From an uncultured Vampirovibrio sp. (lineage in GTDB: Bacteria > Cyanobacteriota > Vampirovibrionia > Gastranaerophilales > Gastranaerophilaceae), in assembly GCA_910583875.1 (NCBI GenBank), contig CAJTXT010000001.1:682001-746000 (forward strand): a stretch of 64,000 nucleotides of DNA, written 5' to 3'. Each line of letters opens with the position of its first letter. Position 1 is the stretch's first letter. Positions 52,473 through 61,166 of this stretch are shown here, piece by piece. The notes below the pieces were generated by a model. It was not told where the DNA came from. It searched no databases and saw only the letters and a program-made list of their open reading frames with translations. A program made the position numbers and the translations under genes.

Positions 52473-53419
52473 TAATTTATTGCCTTTAATTTCTCAATAA
52501 GTTTTGGTGTAATTAAATCCCAAGCGGCTTCTGTTGGATGTTCATTTGGCATCATATATTTTGAATCTTTAAGATTTTCATTTGTTAAATCAGAAGAATC
52601 TATAATAATAAATCCATTTTTTTCTAAATTTGTTTTAAATACTTTATTATCGGAAGTATCATTATAAAAAAGAACAATATATTTTGTATTTTCCCAATGT
52701 TTTTGCATTTCATTTTTTGATTCAACAAAATGTTTAAGTGCAAAATCATAGCATTTTTGTTTATCTTTTAAAATGTATTTTTCGACATAAATACGATGAA
52801 GTTCATTTGTTAAATATAATCTTTTGATTTGTCTTAATATTGGATTGTTATTTTGAATTTGTATTAGATTGCCGTCTTTTTCTTTATATCGTAAGTTTTG
52901 TTCGTCTGCTAATATGTTCCAAGCTGCAAAAGACATTAGATACAGCCTTCTTAAATGGTCATTTAAATATACATATATTACATATTCTGGTTCTTGTATT
53001 TGTTCATAGAATTTTTCTAAACGTGTTTGGTATAACATATGCTGAACACTCCAGCCTGTCCAAGCTCTGTTATAAACAGGTTGTTTTGCTAAATTTGCAA
53101 GTTTATATGAAAGGGTTTGTTCTTTTTCTAAATTATAGCCGTATGCATAAGAACAACCAAAAATAACAATTGGTTTTTTATTGTATTGTAAACCTTCTGG
53201 TGCTCTTCCCCAGCCTTCGTTAGGATTTGGAAATAAATTAGGATTGAAAGAGAAATTTTTTATTCCGGGATGAAATTTAAGTCTTTGAATTGAAGGAGGA
53301 AAAACATTTAAACTTCTTAGAAACGTATTTTCATGATTCCAAATTATAAGTTCCGTTATAAGTAAAACTATAAAAATCAAAAATAAATTTATACCAATAA
53401 ATAAAATAGTTTTTTTCAT
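52472..53419 (-). CDS. Membrane-anchored SGNH-type hydrolase, copy 3
   Basis: A 315-residue first gene of the trio. It has an N-terminal helix (4-27), FGCSYAYG (S90), AWTGWSVQHM, VYLNDHLRRLYL and a C-terminal PNEHPTEAAWDL. The acidic residue before the catalytic His is E, with N before that, where copies 1 and 2 have D two or three residues earlier; the dyad may be altered. No clear promoter is seen upstream, in an AT-rich region of 341 bp. Confidence 0.7.
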   Translation of the reverse strand: MKKTILFIGINLFLIFIVLLITELIIWNHENTFLRSLNVFPPSIQRLKFHPGIKNFSFNPNLFPNPNEGWGRAPEGLQYNKKPIVIFGCSYAYGYNLEKEQTLSYKLANLAKQPVYNRAWTGWSVQHMLYQTRLEKFYEQIQEPEYVIYVYLNDHLRRLYLMSFAAWNILADEQNLRYKEKDGNLIQIQNNNPILRQIKRLYLTNELHRIYVEKYILKDKQKCYDFALKHFVESKNEMQKHWENTKYIVLFYNDTSDNKVFKTNLEKNGFIIIDSSDLTNENLKDSKYMMPNEHPTEAAWDLITPKLIEKLKAIN

Positions 53420-53760
53420 TATTTCCTGCCTTAAAAATATAAAAAAATGGTATTTAAAATATATTGTTGTGTCAAATTTGTGAGATTTAGAAAAATATTA
53501 AAACTCAAATAAAAAATTGTTTTATTAAAAATAGAAAACATTGAACATGTTAAGAAAAATTTACAATACAGATGAAAAACAAAGAAATAACGCGATTTGG
53601 AGACACGCATAACAATTGTATAACTCCTAAGATTATAAAAACAATAGAATGTTTGGGTCGAAAAAATGCCAAAAAATTAAACTATAAAAGAAAAAAGGCT
53701 TGATTTGAAAAATTTAACATGTACGATAATAATACTGACCTATTGTATAACGAGGGAAAA
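53420..53760. other. Gene-free stretch between SGNH genes and infA
   Basis: AT-rich, with no convincing gene or structure. TTGAAA (53705-53710), a 16-bp gap and TAATAA (53727-53732) might be the promoter of the ribosomal cluster, followed by a GAGGG ribosome site before infA. The AT-rich leader otherwise shows nothing recognisable. Confidence 0.4.
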
Positions 53761-53976
53761 ATGTCAAAAGACGTAATTGAATTTGAAGGAACAATCATAG
53801 AATCATTGCCGAATGCAATGTTTCGAGTAGGACTTGAAAACGGGCATGAAATATTGGCTCATATTTCAGGAAAAATAAGAAAGAATTTCATAAAAATATT
53901 ACCAGGCGACAAGGTAAAAGTTGAAATGACACCATACGATTTAACAAGAGGTCGCATTACTTACAGATTGAAATAA
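53761..53976 (+). CDS. infA: Translation initiation factor IF-1
   Basis: A 71-residue OB-fold factor that occupies the ribosomal A site during initiation. The start at 53761 gives the family N-terminus (SKDVIEFEGTIIESLPNAMF). An in-frame ATG 42 bp upstream would add a non-conserved tail and lacks a ribosome site. VEMTPYDLTRGRITYR is the conserved end. It leads the ribosomal cluster, with rpmJ 16 bp downstream. Confidence 0.94.
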   Translation: MSKDVIEFEGTIIESLPNAMFRVGLENGHEILAHISGKIRKNFIKILPGDKVKVEMTPYDLTRGRITYRLK

Positions 53977-53992
53977 AATAAAGGAAATAGAC

Positions 53993-54106
53993 ATGAAAGT
54001 AAGAGCATCAGTAAAACCACTTTGCGACAAATGCAAAGTTATTAAAAGAAAAGGCAGAGTAGCAATTATTTGTGAAAACCCAAAACACAAACAAAGACAA
54101 GGTTAA
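53993..54106 (+). CDS. rpmJ: 50S ribosomal protein L36
   Basis: A 37-codon gene: KVRASVKPLCDKCKVIKRKG, then RVAIICENPKHKQRQG. The four zinc ligands (C11, C14, C27 and H32) of the C+ type L36 are all present. AAGGAAAT is the ribosome site. It lies between infA and rpsM as in most bacteria. Confidence 0.96.
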   Translation: MKVRASVKPLCDKCKVIKRKGRVAIICENPKHKQRQG

Positions 54107-54125
54107 TTAAAATAAAGGAGAGACT

Positions 54126-54491
54126 ATGGCAAGACTTGCCGGGGTAGATTTACCTCGTAATAAAAGAATGATAATTGCGTTAACCTATATATATGGTATA
54201 GGACCAGCAAGAAGTGCAAAAATATTGGAAGCTTGTAATATATCTGTAGATTTAAGAACAGATGACCTTACAGAAGACAATATCAGAGCATTAAGAGAAG
54301 AAATCGCTCACTATACAATCGAAGGTGATTTAAGAAGAGAAGAATCATTAAACATCAAAAGATTAAGCGAAATCAATTCTTACAGAGGAATGCGTCACAG
54401 ACGTAAACTTCCTGCAAGAGGACAAAGAACAAAAACAAATGCTAGAACAAGACGCGGTAAGAAAACAGGCCCAATCGCCAACAAGAAATAA
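54126..54491 (+). CDS. rpsM: 30S ribosomal protein S13
   Basis: A 121-residue S13, the head protein that contacts the 50S subunit and the P-site tRNA. It starts with ARLAGVDLPRNKRMIIALTY and has the basic end (RGQRTKTNARTRRGKKTG). AAGGAGAG is the ribosome site. Part of the infA to rpsI cluster. Confidence 0.97.
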   Translation: MARLAGVDLPRNKRMIIALTYIYGIGPARSAKILEACNISVDLRTDDLTEDNIRALREEIAHYTIEGDLRREESLNIKRLSEINSYRGMRHRRKLPARGQRTKTNARTRRGKKTGPIANKK

Positions 54492-54511
54492 TTGAAGGAG
54501 TAATATAAACA

Positions 54512-54898
54512 ATGGCTAGACCGGTAAAAACTAAAAAGAAAGAAAAAAAGAATGTATTACAAGGTGTTGTACATATACAATCAACATTCAATAATACAAT
54601 CGTAACTTCAACAGATACTCAAGGTAACGCTATTGCTTGGGCTTCTGCAGGCGGCTGTGGATTTAAAGGTGCAAGAAAAGGCACTCCGTTCGCAGCACAA
54701 TCAGCAGCAGAAAAGGTTGCTAAACAATCTATAGACCAAGGCATGAAAAAAGTTGAAGTTTATATAAAAGGACCGGGTTCAGGCAGAGAAACAGCTATAA
54801 GAGCTATCCAAGCTGCCGGACTTGAAATTACATTAATTAAGGACGTTACACCAATCCCACATAACGGTTGCCGTCCTCCAAAAAGACGTAGAGTATAA
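54512..54898 (+). CDS. rpsK: 30S ribosomal protein S11
   Basis: A 128-residue S11 from the platform. VHIQSTFNNTIVTSTDTQGN, GFKGARKGTPFAAQ and the end DVTPIPHNGCRPPKRRRV are typical. AAGGAG is at normal distance. It lies 20 bp after rpsM. Confidence 0.97.
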   Translation: MARPVKTKKKEKKNVLQGVVHIQSTFNNTIVTSTDTQGNAIAWASAGGCGFKGARKGTPFAAQSAAEKVAKQSIDQGMKKVEVYIKGPGSGRETAIRAIQAAGLEITLIKDVTPIPHNGCRPPKRRRV

Positions 54899-54921
54899 CA
54901 ATAACGTAAGGAGTCATAAAA

Positions 54922-55524
54922 TTGGCTAAATATACAGGACCATCAAATAAATTATATCGTAACTATGGTGTTACTGATTTATCAAATAGAAAGTTGGTTT
55001 CTTCATTAAGACAAAATGCTTCTGGTCAGCATGGCGCAGCAAGAAAAAAACTTTCTGATTATGCAATTCACTTAAATGAAAAACAAAAAATTCGTTTAAC
55101 ATATTTAGTAAGTGAAAAACAATTCGTTAGATATTATAACGAAGCAAGCAGAAGAAAAGGTGTTACAGGCACAATTCTATTACAATTATTAGAATCAAGA
55201 CTTGATAATATCGTATTTAGAACAGGTTTTGCTATTTCAAGAAAACAAGCTAGACAAATTGTTAACCACGGTCATGTTCTTGTAAATGGTAAAAGAGTTG
55301 ATATCCCATCATTCTTAGTAAAACCTGGTGATGTTATCACATTCAAAGCAGGAAGCAGCGATTTCGTTAAATCTGTTGTAGATTCAATTGACTTAGCATT
55401 AGCTCCAGCATGGATGACAATAGATAAAGATGCTTTAAAAGTAACTTTTGATAGAATTCCTGAAAGAGAAGAACTTGATCCTGAACTTAAAGAGCAACTT
55501 GTAATCGAGTATTATTCTAAATAA
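54922..55524 (+). CDS. rpsD: 30S ribosomal protein S4
   Basis: A 200-residue S4, an early assembly protein that can also repress its operon. The start is TTG at 54922 with AAGGAG just upstream. It lacks the N-terminal zinc cysteines found in many S4 proteins (C-minus form). The S4 RNA-binding domain (LESRLDNIVFRTGFAISRKQ, then ARQIVNHGHVLVNGKRV) is intact. rpsD between rpsK and rpoA is common in other phyla but not in the usual cyanobacterial order. Confidence 0.96.
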   Translation: MAKYTGPSNKLYRNYGVTDLSNRKLVSSLRQNASGQHGAARKKLSDYAIHLNEKQKIRLTYLVSEKQFVRYYNEASRRKGVTGTILLQLLESRLDNIVFRTGFAISRKQARQIVNHGHVLVNGKRVDIPSFLVKPGDVITFKAGSSDFVKSVVDSIDLALAPAWMTIDKDALKVTFDRIPEREELDPELKEQLVIEYYSK

Positions 55525-55543
55525 TTGTAGGAGATTAATTATA

Positions 55544-56518
55544 ATGGAATTGAAAATTAAATGTATAAATACAACAACCAGCTCTGATGGTTCACAATAC
55601 GGTAAATTCGTAGTTGAACCTTTGGAAAAAGGTTTTGGTACAACAGTTGGTAACGCTTTAAGAAGAGTACTATTATCTTCTTTGGAAGGTGCAGCTGCTA
55701 CTTCTATCAGAATTGAAGGCATTACTCACGAATATACTTCAATCCCTGGAATTGTAGAAGATGCTATTGATATAATGTTGAATTTAAAAGGTTTAACAGT
55801 TAAAACTGAAGACAAAGATCCTCAACATTTAAAATTAGAAATCGACAGACCAGGACCAGTTCTTGCAAGTGATTTGCAATTACCGGCAGGTGTTAAAGTT
55901 GTTAACCCTGACTGGTTAATTTGTACAATTTCTGAAGGCGGAAGCATCTCTGCTGATATTACTATCGAAACTGGTAAAGGTTACAGAGCTGTTGACGTTC
56001 TTAAAGAAAATAAAGGTAATATTCCTATAGATTTATTACCAATCGATGCTTCATTTATGCCAATCAAAAGAGTTAGCTACAATGTAGAAAATACACGTGT
56101 AGGCGATGTTATCGATTATGATAAATTAACTCTTGAAATTTGGTCTAACGGCAGCATTGATGTAAGTAGTGCTTTAAGCCAAGCTGCTAACCTATTAATT
56201 GAACACTTTATGCAAATAGCTTCAATCACAGGTCAACCTGCTGTATTACCAACTCAACATGTAGTTGAAGAAGTTGAAGAAGAAGCTCAAGCTCCAAGTA
56301 TTTCAATTGAAGACTTAGAATTATCAGTAAGAGCTTATAACTGCTTAAAAAGAGCAAGCATTAATTCTTTAGCTGAATTATTGAAAAAATCAGAACATGA
56401 TTTATTGAACATTAAAAACTTCGGTAAAAAATCTTCTGATGAAGTTATCGAAAAATTACACCAAGTTGGTTTGGAACTTCAACCAAATCCAGAAGGTGTA
56501 GAACTAGAAGAAGTATAA
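55544..56518 (+). CDS. rpoA: RNA polymerase alpha subunit
   Basis: A 324-residue subunit. The N-terminal assembly domain includes VEPLEKGFGTTVGNALRRVL and LDLSIEDLELSVRAY-type linker features. The C-terminal domain (about 255-315: LELSVRAYNCLKRASINSLA, then KSSDEVIEKLHQVGL) binds UP elements and activators. AGGAG precedes the ATG. The position between rpsD and rplQ is standard. Confidence 0.97.
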   Translation: MELKIKCINTTTSSDGSQYGKFVVEPLEKGFGTTVGNALRRVLLSSLEGAAATSIRIEGITHEYTSIPGIVEDAIDIMLNLKGLTVKTEDKDPQHLKLEIDRPGPVLASDLQLPAGVKVVNPDWLICTISEGGSISADITIETGKGYRAVDVLKENKGNIPIDLLPIDASFMPIKRVSYNVENTRVGDVIDYDKLTLEIWSNGSIDVSSALSQAANLLIEHFMQIASITGQPAVLPTQHVVEEVEEEAQAPSISIEDLELSVRAYNCLKRASINSLAELLKKSEHDLLNIKNFGKKSSDEVIEKLHQVGLELQPNPEGVELEEV

Positions 56519-56537
56519 TTACAAAAGGACAGATAAA

Positions 56538-56966
56538 ATGAGACACCAATGCAATAGAAATAGACTTGGCAGACCTCAAGACCAAAGAAAAGCTTTATTA
56601 AGATCTTTGGCTACAGAATTGTTCTTACACGGTGAAATCAAAACAACTATTTCAAGAGCAAAAGCTTTAAAACCTTATGCAGAAGAAATAATTACTCTTG
56701 CTAAAAGAGGCGATTTACACGCAAGAAGACAAGCTGCTAAGTTCATATTTGATGTTGAAACATCAAAATTTATGGACACTGAAACAGGTGAAGTTTTCGA
56801 AACTGAACAAGAAGGAAAAAAATTAATCCCTCAAACAGTTTTAAGAAAATTATTTGCTGAAATCGGTAAACAATATGAAAATAGAAACGGTGGATATACA
56901 AGAATTTATCATCTTCCACCAAGACGCGGTGACGCTACAGAAATGGCTCTAATCCAATTAGTATAA
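56538..56966 (+). CDS. rplQ: 50S ribosomal protein L17
   Basis: A 142-residue L17 with RHQCNRNRLGRPQDQRKALL at the start and IYHLPPRRGDATEMALIQLV at the end. A short insertion (DTETGEVFETEQEGK, near 80-95) is a little unusual. Its stop overlaps the truA start by 1 nt. Confidence 0.96.
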   Translation: MRHQCNRNRLGRPQDQRKALLRSLATELFLHGEIKTTISRAKALKPYAEEIITLAKRGDLHARRQAAKFIFDVETSKFMDTETGEVFETEQEGKKLIPQTVLRKLFAEIGKQYENRNGGYTRIYHLPPRRGDATEMALIQLV

Positions 56967-57751
56967 TGCAAAGATACTTACTTGAAATAGAGTATATAGG
57001 AACATCATACGCAGGCAGCCAAAAGCAGCCTAAAGAACAGCCAAATACCACAAAAAAAATTGTAACTGTACAAGATGAAGTGGAAAAGGCAATCAGTACA
57101 TTGACAAAAACAAAAACCAAAACAATTTTTTCAGGCAGAACCGATGCCGGAGTTCATGCAAAAGGGCAGATAGCTCACTTTGATACAGAGCTTGAACTAA
57201 ATCCGAGTAAGTTCGTTAATTCTATGAATGGTTTATTACCAAAAGATATAAGCATTAAGGAATTAAAAAAAGTCGAGAAAACGTTCCACGCACAAAAAAG
57301 TGCGAAAGCAAGGTATTATAGATATACAATTGCAAACAGAGCGCAAAGGAGTGCGTGGGATGAAAATTGTTTGTTAGTTAGATACCCGTTAGATATTGAA
57401 AGAATGAATAAATCTTTAAGTTATCTTTTAGGGGAGCATGATTTTACTTCTTTTAAAAAAGTAAGAACATCAAATCCGGCTAAAATATGCAATATGTATA
57501 AAGCAGAAGCAATCAGAAATGGTGATTTTGTTTATATAGATTTTATTGCAGACAGGTTTTTGTACAATATGATCAGATCGATCGTCGGAACTCTCCTATT
57601 GATTGAAAGAAATTCTTTAGCCCCCGAAACACTTAAAGATATTCTGGACTCAAGGGATAAAACAAAAGCAGGTTCGACCATAAGCCCTGAAGGGCTTGCA
57701 TTAGTAAGAGTAATATATAACAACAATGATATAAATGGAGAAAGCTTATGA
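56966..57751 (+). CDS. truA: tRNA pseudouridine synthase A
   Basis: Modifies positions 38-40 of tRNA anticodon stems. The 261 residues include the catalytic block FSGRTDAGVHAKGQ (with the essential Asp), KARYYRYTIANRA and FLYNMIRSIVGTLL. The gene overlaps rplQ by 1 nt and rplM by 4 nt. Its direct placement between rplQ and rplM is the cyanobacterial arrangement; Firmicutes usually have transport genes inserted there. Confidence 0.95.
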   Translation: MQRYLLEIEYIGTSYAGSQKQPKEQPNTTKKIVTVQDEVEKAISTLTKTKTKTIFSGRTDAGVHAKGQIAHFDTELELNPSKFVNSMNGLLPKDISIKELKKVEKTFHAQKSAKARYYRYTIANRAQRSAWDENCLLVRYPLDIERMNKSLSYLLGEHDFTSFKKVRTSNPAKICNMYKAEAIRNGDFVYIDFIADRFLYNMIRSIVGTLLLIERNSLAPETLKDILDSRDKTKAGSTISPEGLALVRVIYNNNDINGESL

Positions 57752-58188
57752 AAACTTATTCAGCTAAACCTCTAGAAGTTGAAAGAAAGTGGTATATAAT
57801 TGACGCTGAAGGTCAAACTTTAGGCAGATTAGCAGTTTTAGCCGCTAACCTTTTAAGAGGAAAGCACAAACCTCAATTTACTCCAAACGTTGATACAGGT
57901 GATTTCGTTATCGTTATCAATGCTGAAAAAATTAGCGTTTCAGGTAAAAAAGAGACAGATAAAAAATACTATCATCACACAGGATTTCCAGGCGGCTTAA
58001 AAGTTGCATCATTCCGTGAATTAATGGAAAAAGATCCAAGATTAGCAATTGAAAAAGCTGTAAAAGGTATGTTACCTCACAACACTTTAGGACAAGACCA
58101 ATTCAACAAGTTAAAAGTATATGCTGGCGCTGAACATCCGCATGCTGCTCAAAAACCTGTTGTATACAATGAAACGGAGGCTAAATAA
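57748..58188 (+). CDS. rplM: 50S ribosomal protein L13
   Basis: A 146-residue L13: WYIIDAEGQTLGRLAVLAAN, KYYHHTGFPGGLK and AVKGMLPHNTLGQDQFNKLK are family blocks. It overlaps truA by 4 nt (ATGA) and rpsI by 1 nt, so the three are translated in sequence. Confidence 0.97.
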   Translation: MKTYSAKPLEVERKWYIIDAEGQTLGRLAVLAANLLRGKHKPQFTPNVDTGDFVIVINAEKISVSGKKETDKKYYHHTGFPGGLKVASFRELMEKDPRLAIEKAVKGMLPHNTLGQDQFNKLKVYAGAEHPHAAQKPVVYNETEAK

Positions 58189-58583
58189 TGGCAGATAAAG
58201 AAATTATGGCAACCGGAAGAAGAAAAACTGCAATTGCTGTAGTTAAACTTGTAAAAGGTAAAGGCAGAGTATTTGTTAACGGTAAAACATTTGCTGATTA
58301 CTTTGGTAACAGAGCTGCTTTAGAAATGATGGTATTCAGACCTTTAGCATTAACTGATAACCAAGAAAACTATGACGTAAGAGTAAAAGCTGTAGGCGGC
58401 GGTGTTGCTGCTCAAGCCGGCGCTATTAAACATGGTATTTCAAGAGCTTTATTAAAAGTTAATGAAGAATACAAAACAGTATTAAAATCAGAAGGTTTAT
58501 TAACAAGAGATGCTCGTGTTAAAGAACGTAAAAAATACGGTCGTAAAAGAGCTAGAAAAAGATTCCAATTCTCAAAACGTTAA
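58188..58583 (+). CDS. rpsI: 30S ribosomal protein S9
   Basis: A 131-residue S9. GRRKTAIAVVKLVKGKGRVF at the start and the basic end KKYGRKRARKRFQFSKR, which reaches the P site, are intact. It is the last gene of the cluster; a terminator follows at 58605. Confidence 0.97.
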   Translation: MADKEIMATGRRKTAIAVVKLVKGKGRVFVNGKTFADYFGNRAALEMMVFRPLALTDNQENYDVRVKAVGGGVAAQAGAIKHGISRALLKVNEEYKTVLKSEGLLTRDARVKERKKYGRKRARKRFQFSKR

Positions 58584-58604
58584 TCTATCGATTTTACAAA
58601 TTTC

Positions 58605-58636
58605 AAAAAGAACTCTCAATTGGGAGTTCTTTTTTA
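58605..58636 (+). terminator. Intrinsic terminator of the ribosomal cluster
   Basis: AGAACTCTCA and TGGGAGTTCT pair with one G-U, and a T run (TTTTTT) follows. Located 22 bp after rpsI. Confidence 0.92.
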
Positions 58637-58702
58637 TTGGAGATTTTTAAAAGTATTTGGTATTTAAAAATTGATTTAATTTTCTTTAGAAGAATGATTT
58701 AA

Positions 58703-58803
58703 TGTCATGCTGAACTTGTTTCAGCATCTTACCATCTTAAAATATATTCAATTATTTGCATAATAAGAAAAACCTAAGATTCAGAAACAAGTTCGGAATG
58801 ACA
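58703..58803. repeat. Interspersed repeat copy, complete
   Basis: TGTCATGCTGAACTTGTTTC at the left and CAAGTTCGGAATGACA at the right, about 100 bp. With the next copy it occupies most of the 522-bp gene-free stretch between rpsI and atpD. Confidence 0.75.
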
Positions 58804-58887
58804 GTTAATTTAAATTATTTTCTTTTTTATGAAGATGATGAATTTATTTGATTATTTTTTCGAAAAACTACGATTTTAAATCAAGCT

Positions 58888-58972
58888 TGTCATGCTGAAC
58901 TTGTTTGACTACTTTTTCCAAAATCTTTGATTTTGTGAAAAATGTCTGGTTTCCCACAGCATCTTACCAATT
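58888..58972. repeat. Interspersed repeat copy without inverted right end
   Basis: Left end TGTCATGCTGAACTTGTTTG, interior ACTACTTTTTCC and CTGGTTTCCCACAGC, ending ATCTTACCAA. Same internal blocks as the 25.5-25.8 kb copies. Confidence 0.7.
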
Positions 58973-59044
58973 TGCAGTATAATAAGTTTAGCATAATAAA
59001 CAAATTTTATATTTTGTCATTCTAATAAATAATCCTATTATCTT

Positions 59045-59073
59045 TTTACAAATCTTTTTTATGATTGTATAAT
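59045..59073 (+). promoter_or_regulatory. Sigma-70-type promoter of atpD-atpC
   Basis: TTTACA (59045-59050), an exact 17-bp spacer and a consensus TATAAT (59068-59073) lie 32 bp before the atpD start. It is the best promoter match in the window. Confidence 0.75.
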
Positions 59074-59105
59074 AGATTTATTGGTAAATAGGAAATAGGT
59101 GAATT

Positions 59106-60512
59106 ATGACAATGACTGCCGAAAAAGAAGGTTTAATTACACAGGTTATAGGTCCTGTTATTGACGTTGAGTTTAAATCGGGAATATTGCCTGAAATCAA
59201 TGACTCTATTGAAATTATAGTTGATGATAATACAAAAATAATAGCAGAAGTTCAGCAGCATTTAGGTGAAAACCGCATAAGAAGTGTTGCAATGTCTTCT
59301 ACTGACGGTATTAAACGTGGAATGAAAGTTATAAATACCGGTGAACCTATTAAAATTCCTGTAGGTAAAAATATTTTAGGCAGAATTTTAAATGTATTGG
59401 GTGAACCTGTTGATAATGCAGGTAATATTGATACTGATACTTATTTACCAATTCATAGAAGCGCACCGACATTGGTAGACCAAAATACAGATATTGAAAT
59501 TTTAGAAACAGGTATTAAAGCAATCGACTTATTACAGCCATATCAAAAGGGCGGAAAAATCGGTTTGTTTGGCGGTGCCGGTGTTGGTAAAACAGTTTTG
59601 ATTATGGAGTTAATTCATAATATTGCATCTGAACACTCCGGTGTATCAGTATTTGGCGGTGTTGGTGAAAGAACTCGTGAAGGTAATGACCTTTGGAATG
59701 AAATGAAAGAATCTGGCGTAATTGATAAAGTTGCTTTGATATACGGGCAGATGAATGAGCCGCCCGGTGCAAGAATGAGAGTTGGTCTATCTGCTCTTAC
59801 TGCTGCTGAATATTTCAGAGATTATTCTAAACAGGATGTATTATTATTCATTGATAATATTTTCAGATTTGTACAAGCAGGTTCAGAAGTATCTGCACTG
59901 TTAGGAAGAATGCCGTCTGCTGTTGGTTATCAGCCAACATTGGCAAATGAAATGGGTGAACTTCAAGAAAGAATTACATCTACAAAAGATGGTTCTATTA
60001 CATCAGTACAGGCAATATATGTTCCTGCTGATGACTTAACTGACCCTGCTCCTGCTACAACTTTCTCTCACTTGGACGCTTCAACAGTATTATCAAGACA
60101 AATTGCTTCATTAGGTATTTATCCTGCTGTTGACCCTCTTGCTTCTAACAGTAAGGTTTTAGACCCTCTTATTATTGGTGAAGAGCATTATAATGTTGCA
60201 AGAAAAGTATTAGAAATTCTTCAAAAATATCAAGAATTACAAGATATTATTGCTATTTTAGGTATGGATGAATTATCTGAAGAAGATAAAGAAACAGTAA
60301 ACAGAGCAAGAAAAATTCAAAAATTCTTATCGCAGCCGTTTAATGTTGCGGAACAATTCTCAGGTATTCCAGGCAAATATGTAAAACTTGAAGATACTAT
60401 TGCAGGATTTAAAGGTATTATTGAAGGTCAATATGATAATATACCTGAACAAGCTTTCTATATGGCAGGTACTATAGAAGACGTTTTAAAAAATGCTGAA
60501 AAAGTAAAATAG
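59106..60512 (+). CDS. atpD: ATP synthase F1 subunit beta
   Basis: The catalytic subunit of F1. The 468 residues hold GGAGVGKTVL (near 156), GGVGERTREGNDLW, DNIFRFVQAGSEVSALLGRM and the DELSEED loop as MDELSEEDK. The gene stands with atpC only, under its own promoter; the other ATP synthase genes are not in the window. A separate beta-epsilon pair is the usual cyanobacterial and plastid arrangement. Confidence 0.97.
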   Translation: MTMTAEKEGLITQVIGPVIDVEFKSGILPEINDSIEIIVDDNTKIIAEVQQHLGENRIRSVAMSSTDGIKRGMKVINTGEPIKIPVGKNILGRILNVLGEPVDNAGNIDTDTYLPIHRSAPTLVDQNTDIEILETGIKAIDLLQPYQKGGKIGLFGGAGVGKTVLIMELIHNIASEHSGVSVFGGVGERTREGNDLWNEMKESGVIDKVALIYGQMNEPPGARMRVGLSALTAAEYFRDYSKQDVLLFIDNIFRFVQAGSEVSALLGRMPSAVGYQPTLANEMGELQERITSTKDGSITSVQAIYVPADDLTDPAPATTFSHLDASTVLSRQIASLGIYPAVDPLASNSKVLDPLIIGEEHYNVARKVLEILQKYQELQDIIAILGMDELSEEDKETVNRARKIQKFLSQPFNVAEQFSGIPGKYVKLEDTIAGFKGIIEGQYDNIPEQAFYMAGTIEDVLKNAEKVK

Positions 60513-60522
60513 GTAATTACTT

Positions 60523-60927
60523 ATGGCAGAAAAAACAATTAATTTAAAGATAATAACACCTGAAAAAATTGTATTTGAAGACAGAGTAGATGCTGTTTAT
60601 GCACAGGGTGAAGATGGAAGTTTTGGTATATTGCCAAATCATATTCCTTTTATGTCTTCGCTTGCTATTGGTACTGCAAAAGCTGAGAAAGACGGAGAAG
60701 TAATTAATTTTTCTATAATCGGTGGGGCGTTGCAGTTTAAGGATAATGAAGCTATTATTCTTACAGAGGTTGCGGAATGCGGAAAAGATATTGATACTGC
60801 AAGGGCTCAATTAGCAAAAGAACGTGCCGAAGCGAGATTAAGTACAGCAGAGACAAAGAATGATATTAAGAAAGCCAATGCGGATATTGCAAGAGCAATG
60901 GCTCGATTGAAGGCTGCTTCTAAGTAA
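60523..60927 (+). CDS. atpC: ATP synthase F1 subunit epsilon
   Basis: A 134-residue epsilon subunit that couples rotation and can inhibit hydrolysis. VYAQGEDGSFGILPNHIPFM and EVINFSIIGGALQFKDNEAI belong to the N-terminal beta sandwich; the C-terminal helices (AQLAKERAEARLSTAETKND) are complete. It lies 10 bp after atpD. A very long fold-back starts 5 bp after its stop. Confidence 0.95.
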   Translation: MAEKTINLKIITPEKIVFEDRVDAVYAQGEDGSFGILPNHIPFMSSLAIGTAKAEKDGEVINFSIIGGALQFKDNEAIILTEVAECGKDIDTARAQLAKERAEARLSTAETKNDIKKANADIARAMARLKAASK

Positions 60928-60932
60928 GAAAA

Positions 60933-61120
60933 AATATTATAGAAATATAAAGCAATAGAAAACGATTGGAAAATCGGTTCACGAATAATTATTTTCTTAA
61001 GTTCAACTTGTGTACGGCTAAAGAGAGCCGTGCTTTGATGTCTGTTTCACTAAAGAAAATTAAATTATTCCATCAATGATTTTCCAATCGTTTTCTATTG
61101 CTTTGTATTTCTATTATATT
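60933..61120. repeat. Long fold-back (43-bp arms) after atpC with structured 102-nt loop
   Basis: 60933-60975 and 61078-61120 pair at 41 of 43 positions. Inside, AATAATTATTTTCTTA can pair imperfectly with TAAAGAAAATTAAATTATT. At the tip, ACGGCT (61014-61019) pairs with AGCCGT (61026-61031). The whole 188-nt region would fold into one tall hairpin in RNA. It may terminate atpDC or be an independent structured element. Its loop is unlike the loop shared by the 46.6 and 49.1 kb hairpins. Confidence 0.8.
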
Positions 61121-61166
61121 AAAATTTGAAGTTATAAGAATTTTTTAATTCCAATATTTATCTTCC

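Noticed and set aside
60933..61120. Retron-type non-coding RNA
   Set aside because: The inverted arms and inner hairpins recall a retron, but no reverse transcriptase gene is adjacent.
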